Positions 31,264 to 35,325 of a DNA stretch of 35,325 nucleotides are shown piece by piece. The notes under the pieces are model-generated. The model was not told the origin of the DNA. It ran no database searches and saw only the letters and a list, made by a program, of their open reading frames with translations. How positions within the stretch are numbered: the stretch's first letter is position 1; every line of letters begins with the position of its first letter. The DNA is from Phycisphaerales bacterium (lineage in GTDB: Bacteria; Planctomycetota; Phycisphaerae; Tepidisphaerales; Tepidisphaeraceae): the NCBI GenBank assembly GCA_028291615.1, contig JAQGHM010000043.1, positions 1-35,325 on the forward strand. Reading direction: 5' to 3'. Made by a program: the position numbers and the translations under genes.

Positions 31264-32007
31264 TTACCGATTCGCATACATCGTATTCTTCATCCCCGTC
31301 CAGTACGTCTTGAAGAGATACCCCGCCAACACCAGCACCTCGACGCACAGCACGACGAGATATCGCTCCGCCGTCCCCTCCGACAACCACCGCCATCGCA
31401 CCGCCTGGTAATACGCCGCGACTGTCGCAAACCCCATCAACCCCACCGGCAGGTAATGCGCGGAGTGATAATAAAGCCCCCGCAGCACCACCGGCAGCGG
31501 CAACCGCAGCCCCCGATACGCCGCCTCCCAAGCCGTCAACCGCCCCGCCAACCGCGTCGTTCCCCAAAGAAAGAGGTACGTGATCGGCGTCATCACCATC
31601 CAGAAAACCCACGGCCCGCCCGGCAACTTCGGGCCAACCTGATACCGCTGAAACCAGAATGCATGAATTGATAAAGCCCCCGCGAAGAGCGCAGCCGATA
31701 ATGCCCAATGCAGTTGCGCGAACCGCGCGGCGGCGCGATCGTGTCGACGCGTCGCCAACGTCTGATAAAACCGCCCGGGACGAAAGACGACCTCAGCCGT
31801 CGTGCTCGCAAATCGCCAAAGCACGCCTCTGCCAAGGCTTGCGTCTTCCCAAGCCGGAAGCTTGCGTTTGTTATCGGCCCCGCTTTGTGCAATCGCCCGG
31901 CCGCATTCGGGGCACTGCCCTGTAGTGGGCAGGCCATCGAGCGTATAGCCGCAACCCTCGCAGAGGACGGAACTTTCGTCCGGAACGATTACATCGCTGC
32001 TGGCCAT
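31264..32007 (-). CDS. Membrane protein with N-terminal zinc ribbon
   Basis: 247-aa protein. Residues 16-36 form a zinc ribbon, CEGCGYTLDGLPTTGQCPECG, the form most typical of planctomycete proteins. A polar linker with LGRGVLWRFASTTAEVVFRPGRFYQTL follows, then five hydrophobic segments near 100-120, 132-150, 178-195, 200-215 and 222-240. The linker's xxRPxxFY motif recurs in planctomycete membrane proteins with Yip1-like domains, but assignment to Yip1 is only a guess. The ATG at 32005-32007 was chosen; a longer GTG/ATG extension lacks any support. Divergent from a lipoprotein gene. Confidence 0.78.
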   Translation of the reverse strand: MASSDVIVPDESSVLCEGCGYTLDGLPTTGQCPECGRAIAQSGADNKRKLPAWEDASLGRGVLWRFASTTAEVVFRPGRFYQTLATRRHDRAAARFAQLHWALSAALFAGALSIHAFWFQRYQVGPKLPGGPWVFWMVMTPITYLFLWGTTRLAGRLTAWEAAYRGLRLPLPVVLRGLYYHSAHYLPVGLMGFATVAAYYQAVRWRWLSEGTAERYLVVLCVEVLVLAGYLFKTYWTGMKNTMYANR

Positions 32008-32014
32008 TGTGATA

Positions 32015-32023
32015 TGGTATAAT
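32015..32023 (+). promoter_or_regulatory. Consensus extended -10 promoter of the lipoprotein gene
   Basis: TGGTATAAT is a perfect TGn-TATAAT extended -10, 57 bp before the lipoprotein ATG, which has its own GGAGG site. It lies only 7 bp from the divergent zinc-ribbon gene's start codon, whose own -10 (TATACC or TACCAT on the minus strand) would overlap it. Confidence 0.6.
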
Positions 32024-32080
32024 CGCGAGTGAGGAAAAGTCATCCTGGGAGATAGTCACCCGGGTCGCGCGGAGGATGTC

Positions 32081-32731
32081 ATGGATCGAATAGGGCGGCT
32101 GCTGCCGAAAATTACCACCGGGGCGCTGTGCGCGCTCGCCGGCGCCCTGTTCCTGGGCGGCTGCGAGAAAACGCCCACCCGCAAGCCGATCGTCCTCAAC
32201 CCCACCACGCGCCAATCCGCCGCACCGACCACGCGCCTGGTCACCCCGCCGCCGGCCGTCGCCGCCGCCAAGGCCACCACCGAGCCGGCCAAAAAACTCT
32301 CCCACATGCTCATCAAGGGGACGTGGGTCGACTTCCCCGAAGCCAAGCTGATCCTGCACAAGGAGGGCGACAAGCTCAACGCCTTCCTCGTCAGCAATGA
32401 TCCGCCCGAGGTGATCAACCCCACCTACCAGGGCAACCGCTACTACTTCGAGATGGCGCTCGACACGATCGACGACGTGAAGAACATCGCCCAGGCCGAG
32501 TTCCGCTACAAGGCCCCCAGCGCCGAGCCGCAGGACACGCCTAACGGCGTCTTCCTCGACGGCGAGCGCCAGCAGCTCCAACCCTACGACATTCAGGTCG
32601 TCTTCGACAAGGAAGGCGACCACCTGATCGCCGACATCCGCGGACAATTCCTCTTCTTCCCCAAAGGCAGCATCGTCGGCGAATGGGTCCCCATCATGGC
32701 CCAGCTCACTGCCAAGCCTGAGATAAAATAA
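32081..32731 (+). CDS. Hypothetical lipoprotein
   Basis: 216-aa protein of unknown function. The signal ends with the lipobox LGGC at about residues 25-28, so it is probably lipid-anchored. A low-complexity Pro/Thr/Ala linker (to about residue 68) precedes a compact domain: HMLIKGTWVDFPEAKLILHKEGDKLNAFLVSNDPPEVINPTYQGNRYYFEMALDTIDD, then EFRYKAPSAEPQDTPNGVFLDGERQQLQPYDIQVVFDKEGDHLIADIRGQFLFFPKG. The alternating hydrophobic pattern suggests an all-beta domain. GGAGG lies 6 nt before the ATG. It ends 15 bp before the stop of the convergent subunit-3 gene. Confidence 0.82.
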   Translation: MDRIGRLLPKITTGALCALAGALFLGGCEKTPTRKPIVLNPTTRQSAAPTTRLVTPPPAVAAAKATTEPAKKLSHMLIKGTWVDFPEAKLILHKEGDKLNAFLVSNDPPEVINPTYQGNRYYFEMALDTIDDVKNIAQAEFRYKAPSAEPQDTPNGVFLDGERQQLQPYDIQVVFDKEGDHLIADIRGQFLFFPKGSIVGEWVPIMAQLTAKPEIK

Positions 32732-32746
32732 CGTCCGCGCGCCCCT

Positions 32747-33514
32747 TCACTTCACCGTCTGCACCACGCCAAGCTTCGCCAGCACCTCCGCCGGTGGCCC
32801 ATCGAAACTTTGCAACGGCACGTTCCCCACATACCCGATCGCCCGCCATCCCTCAGGCGTCCCGTAATACGCGCCCGCACACAACGAGCGAAACCGGCTG
32901 AAGAACCCCGCCGCCTTCTTGAACTCCGCCTTTGCCGTCGCATGAAAACAAATGTCATCGCAGATCGCATGCTTCTGCGCCTCGCTTAGCGCAGCGAATA
33001 ACTTCCCAAACCGCTTCGTCGATTCGGTTTCAATCCACGCCAGTCCGTCCAAAATCACCGGCCGATCTGCCTGCTGCGCCGGATACGGCGCTGACACCCA
33101 CTCATCCACCATCTCCACCACCCCAACTGAACTGGCCGCCGGCCCCAACTCATCCTTCGGCAAGATCACATCTGCCAGCGCCGTCGCCGTCTTCCGCTGC
33201 GCCGCCGTAAATGTCAGCGGCCACAAATCCCCCGGCTGATGAATCTCCACCAAATTCGGATCCGTCCCATACCCCTTGGCTGCATCGGGATGCCCAGGCG
33301 GTGTCGGTGTCGGTGGCGTTCCCTGCGTCGGTTGAAGCGGCGTCACCGGTGGCGCAGGCTGCTGACCCGGCGCGCCGACCGGCGCAGCCGAAGCCGCCAC
33401 CGCCGCCATTACCCATTGCATCGCCGACCGTCGCGACAACCGCGCTGCATCAGCAGGAACAGTCACCTGAACCAGCTCAGACGAAGACGAAGCCTTCTTC
33501 TCGCTGCAGCTCAC
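32747..33514 (-). CDS. Gluconate 2-dehydrogenase subunit 3 family protein, Tat signal
   Basis: 255-aa small-subunit partner of a GMC oxidoreductase. It carries the Tat motif LSRRSAMQWVMAAVAASAA at residues 27-45, then a long Pro/Thr/Gly-rich linker (about 48-78). The domain follows: WPLTFTAAQRKTATALADVILPKDELGPAASSVGVVEMVDEWVSAP, LAWIETESTKRFGKLFAALSEAQKHAICDDI and FFSRFRSLCAGAYYGTPEGWRAIGYVGNVPLQSFDG, the family's usual blocks. In known systems this subunit carries the folded flavoprotein out through Tat. The GTG start overlaps the GMC stop (GTGA), so the two are translated together. Confidence 0.92.
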   Translation of the reverse strand: MSCSEKKASSSSELVQVTVPADAARLSRRSAMQWVMAAVAASAAPVGAPGQQPAPPVTPLQPTQGTPPTPTPPGHPDAAKGYGTDPNLVEIHQPGDLWPLTFTAAQRKTATALADVILPKDELGPAASSVGVVEMVDEWVSAPYPAQQADRPVILDGLAWIETESTKRFGKLFAALSEAQKHAICDDICFHATAKAEFKKAAGFFSRFRSLCAGAYYGTPEGWRAIGYVGNVPLQSFDGPPAEVLAKLGVVQTVK

Positions 33515-35310
33515 AGGTTTCCTTTCTTCGCCTCGTCAATCAACCGGTCGCAAGCCCGCCACGCCAGCGCCATGATCGTCAGCGTCGGATTCTTGTCCGC
33601 GTTCGACGCGAACGGCGCTCCATCGCACAAAATCAAATTCTTCACATCCCAGGTCTGGTTCCACGAGTTGCACACGGACTTCTTCGGATCATCGCCGATC
33701 ATCGCCCCGCCCACTTCATGAATCACCTCGCCCGGCCGCCGCAGGCTAAACCCCGGTTGCCCGCCTTTCGAACCGTGCACCTTTCCGCCCATCGTCTCGA
33801 TCAACGCCGCAAACGTCCTCTCCGCATGCGCCGCCTGATTGATCTCGTGATCGCTCCACTTCCAGAAAAACCGCAACACCGGAATGCCCCACTGATCCTT
33901 CACATTCTCATCCAGTACCGCGTAACAGTTCTCGTTCGGGATCATCTCTCCGCGCGCCGCGAAGCCGACGAATGATCCGTAGTACCGCCGCGCATCTTCC
34001 TTGAACTTCGTGCCGTAGCTCCCGCGCGTCAGGTCGTCCGGCGCTGGATTTCCGCCGCCCGGCATGTACCGCGAGCCGCCCATCTCGATGTGATACCCGC
34101 GCGCGAAATTCAATTTCCCCGCCTTCTGCTCCTTGTACAGCCACCAGGGCGAATAGAAATGCCCGCCCCCCGCCCCGTCCTCGTTGTGCGGCGGCAAATT
34201 CTCCAGCGCCGGCACCTGCCCGCTCAAATCCGCCCCAACCGTGTCCATCACATATTTCCCAACCAGCCCGCTCGAATTCGCCACCCCATTCGGAAACGTC
34301 CCACTCTTCGAATTCAGCAGGATGCGCACCGTCTCGCACGCCCCCGCCGCCAGCACCACCGCCTTGCCGGTAACGCGCGTCTCCTTCCCGGTCGTCTTGT
34401 CGATGAAGACCACGCCCCGCGCCTTGCCATCCTTATCCACCACCACTTCGCGCGCGTGCGCATTCGGAATGATGTCCAGGTTCCCGCTCGCCAGCGCCGG
34501 TGGCAAATGCACCGTCGTCGATTGGTACGTCGCCTTGATCGAGCACCCGCGCCCGCAAGGCGTCGCCCACCAGCACGCCAGCCGCGTCTTCATGTTCGCC
34601 GCCACGATCCGCTGCGCCCGTTCGTCCCCCGGATGCAGCCGCGCCGGGATCGTCTCGTGATCCTGCACCTTCGTCAGCACCGCGCGATGGATCGGCACCA
34701 CCGGCACGCCGATCGTCTTCCCATGCTTCTGCGCCAACAACTCCGCCGCCCGGCCCTTTGGTGGCGGCAGCAGCACCCCCTCCGGTGAATCAGGCGTGTT
34801 CTCCATCCCCTCGTTCGACCCATACACCCCGATCAGCAACTCCACCTTCGTGTAATACGCCTCCAGATCCTCGTAAGAAATCGGCCAATCAAACCCAATT
34901 CCATCCCGCGACCGCGGCTTAAAATCGTACGGCCCATTCCGCAGCGAGATCCGCCCCCAATGATTCGTCCGCCCCCCCATCATCCGAGGCCGCCACCACT
35001 TGAACGCCTCATTTGGCTTGGCAAACGTGCTCGTATAAGGCTCCCCCTTAACCTCCCACCCCCCGTCCACCGTCGCATCATGAAACCCATACGGCTTATC
35101 AGGCGTAGCCACCCCCATCAGCGGCGACTGATTAGGCGCATTGAACATCGGCGTCTCTTCGAGCGGATCATACGACCGCCCCGCCTCCAGCATCACGCAC
35201 TTCAGCCCCGCTAGCGTGAGCGTATAAGCCGCCTGCCCCCCGCCCGCGCCCGACCCCACGATGACAACGTCATACTCCCGCTTCGCTTGTTCCGCTGAAA
35301 TCGTCGGCAT
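33511..35310 (-). CDS. GMC family FAD-dependent oxidoreductase, large subunit
   Basis: 599-aa flavoprotein of the glucose-methanol-choline family, close to membrane-bound gluconate/sorbitol dehydrogenase large subunits. The FAD-binding Rossmann motif is YDVVIVGSGAGGGQAAYTLTLAG (13-35), followed by LEAG. GGRTNHWGRISLR is the family's middle motif, KAVVLAAGACETVRILLNS the GMC signature 2-like segment, and HEVGGAMIGDDPKKSVCN...LILCDGAPFASNADKNPTLTIMALAWR the C-terminal FAD/substrate block with the active-site His. It has no signal peptide, as expected if it is exported with the Tat-bearing subunit 3. The substrate is probably a sugar or alcohol. Electron acceptor and heme subunit are not in the window. 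The ATG has TAGATT 5 nt upstream. Confidence 0.95.
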   Translation of the reverse strand: MPTISAEQAKREYDVVIVGSGAGGGQAAYTLTLAGLKCVMLEAGRSYDPLEETPMFNAPNQSPLMGVATPDKPYGFHDATVDGGWEVKGEPYTSTFAKPNEAFKWWRPRMMGGRTNHWGRISLRNGPYDFKPRSRDGIGFDWPISYEDLEAYYTKVELLIGVYGSNEGMENTPDSPEGVLLPPPKGRAAELLAQKHGKTIGVPVVPIHRAVLTKVQDHETIPARLHPGDERAQRIVAANMKTRLACWWATPCGRGCSIKATYQSTTVHLPPALASGNLDIIPNAHAREVVVDKDGKARGVVFIDKTTGKETRVTGKAVVLAAGACETVRILLNSKSGTFPNGVANSSGLVGKYVMDTVGADLSGQVPALENLPPHNEDGAGGGHFYSPWWLYKEQKAGKLNFARGYHIEMGGSRYMPGGGNPAPDDLTRGSYGTKFKEDARRYYGSFVGFAARGEMIPNENCYAVLDENVKDQWGIPVLRFFWKWSDHEINQAAHAERTFAALIETMGGKVHGSKGGQPGFSLRRPGEVIHEVGGAMIGDDPKKSVCNSWNQTWDVKNLILCDGAPFASNADKNPTLTIMALAWRACDRLIDEAKKGNL

Positions 35311-35315
35311 GACGA

Positions 35316-35321
35316 AATCTA
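35316..35321 (-). promoter_or_regulatory. Possible -10 element of the GMC gene
   Basis: TAGATT on the minus strand ends 5 nt before the ATG, similar to the leaderless layout elsewhere in the window. The window ends before any -35 region, so support is weak. Confidence 0.25.
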
Positions 35322-35325
35322 CACG

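Noticed and set aside
29692-31671. 659-aa open frame on the plus strand
   Set aside because: Antisense to the DUF1549/1553 gene, Arg-rich and without recognisable domain; the minus-strand gene has a signal peptide and CxxCH motif.
1-35325. CRISPR arrays, tRNA or rRNA genes, prophage or defence islands
   Set aside because: No regularly spaced repeats, cloverleaf sequences, rRNA-like stretches, integrases or nuclease/helicase clusters were seen; the only mobile element is the IS630-type transposase, and the only such module is the two-gene toxin-antitoxin pair.

Overview
The window looks like chromosomal DNA of a GC-rich planctomycete (Planctomycetota, perhaps the Phycisphaerae/Tepidisphaerales side; the genus cannot be fixed from sequence alone). 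The evidence is two DUF1549/DUF1553 (PSD-type) + DUF1501 gene pairs, a secreted protein with an N-terminal LESRTLL segment like the planctomycete LEPR-xLL motif, several Tat-exported enzymes, PQQ-like beta-propeller proteins, and two membrane proteins with an N-terminal zinc ribbon of the CxxC(G/R)Yx-type common in this phylum. No rRNA, tRNA, CRISPR array or phage genes were seen.

Layout. 1-900: 3' part of an IS630-type transposase whose two frames join by a -1 shift at an A6 run. 898-2673 (-): a membrane protein with paired histidines (b-type cytochrome-like) and a site-2 protease. 2824-7323 (+): secreted beta-propeller protein, a long and divergent K+-independent membrane pyrophosphatase, and a RidA-like protein; hairpin terminators follow the first and last. 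7385-9436 (-): TonB-dependent receptor with a structured leader. 9738-14804 (-): PSD1 cytochrome protein, a dispersed inverted repeat, a DUF1501 gene interrupted by an in-frame TAG, and a sialidase-like protein. 14934-15439 (+): type II toxin-antitoxin pair. 15583-16842 (-): LESRTLL surface protein. 16955-18533: divergent TIM-barrel protein and MarR regulator. 18538-22047: membrane-anchored beta-propeller protein and PhoD-like phosphatase, divergent. 22060-24035 (-): small membrane protein, then a GNAT acetyltransferase overlapping a PfkB sugar kinase. 24107-25096 (+): zinc-ribbon membrane protein. 25109-27975 (-): DedA/TVP38-like protein, histone-deacetylase-family amidohydrolase and M19 dipeptidase. 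28036-31176 (-): second DUF1549/1553 + DUF1501 pair. 31264-32731: divergent zinc-ribbon membrane protein and lipoprotein. 32747-35310 (-): GMC oxidoreductase and its Tat-exported gluconate-dehydrogenase-subunit-3-like partner.

How it fits together. Most products act in the envelope or outside the cytoplasm: outer-membrane uptake, cytochrome-linked PSD/DUF1501 pairs of unknown role, periplasmic oxidation by GMC plus subunit 3, phosphate ester hydrolysis, and pumping energised by pyrophosphate. Most genes sit in two- or three-gene units, several with 4-nt ATGA or GTGA overlaps.

Most notable signals. (a) A 17-bp-arm palindrome inside the PfkB kinase gene, in frame, encoding about 15 extra residues at a point where the family has none; it resembles the coding palindromic elements known from Rickettsia. 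(b) A TAG between the Tat signal and the main domain of a DUF1501 gene. (c) At least five genes whose start codon lies 6-8 nt after a -10-like hexamer with no Shine-Dalgarno sequence, suggesting leaderless transcripts. (d) Two different dispersed inverted repeats inside operons, one of which supplies a stop codon. (e) Mutually exclusive hairpins ahead of the TonB receptor gene.
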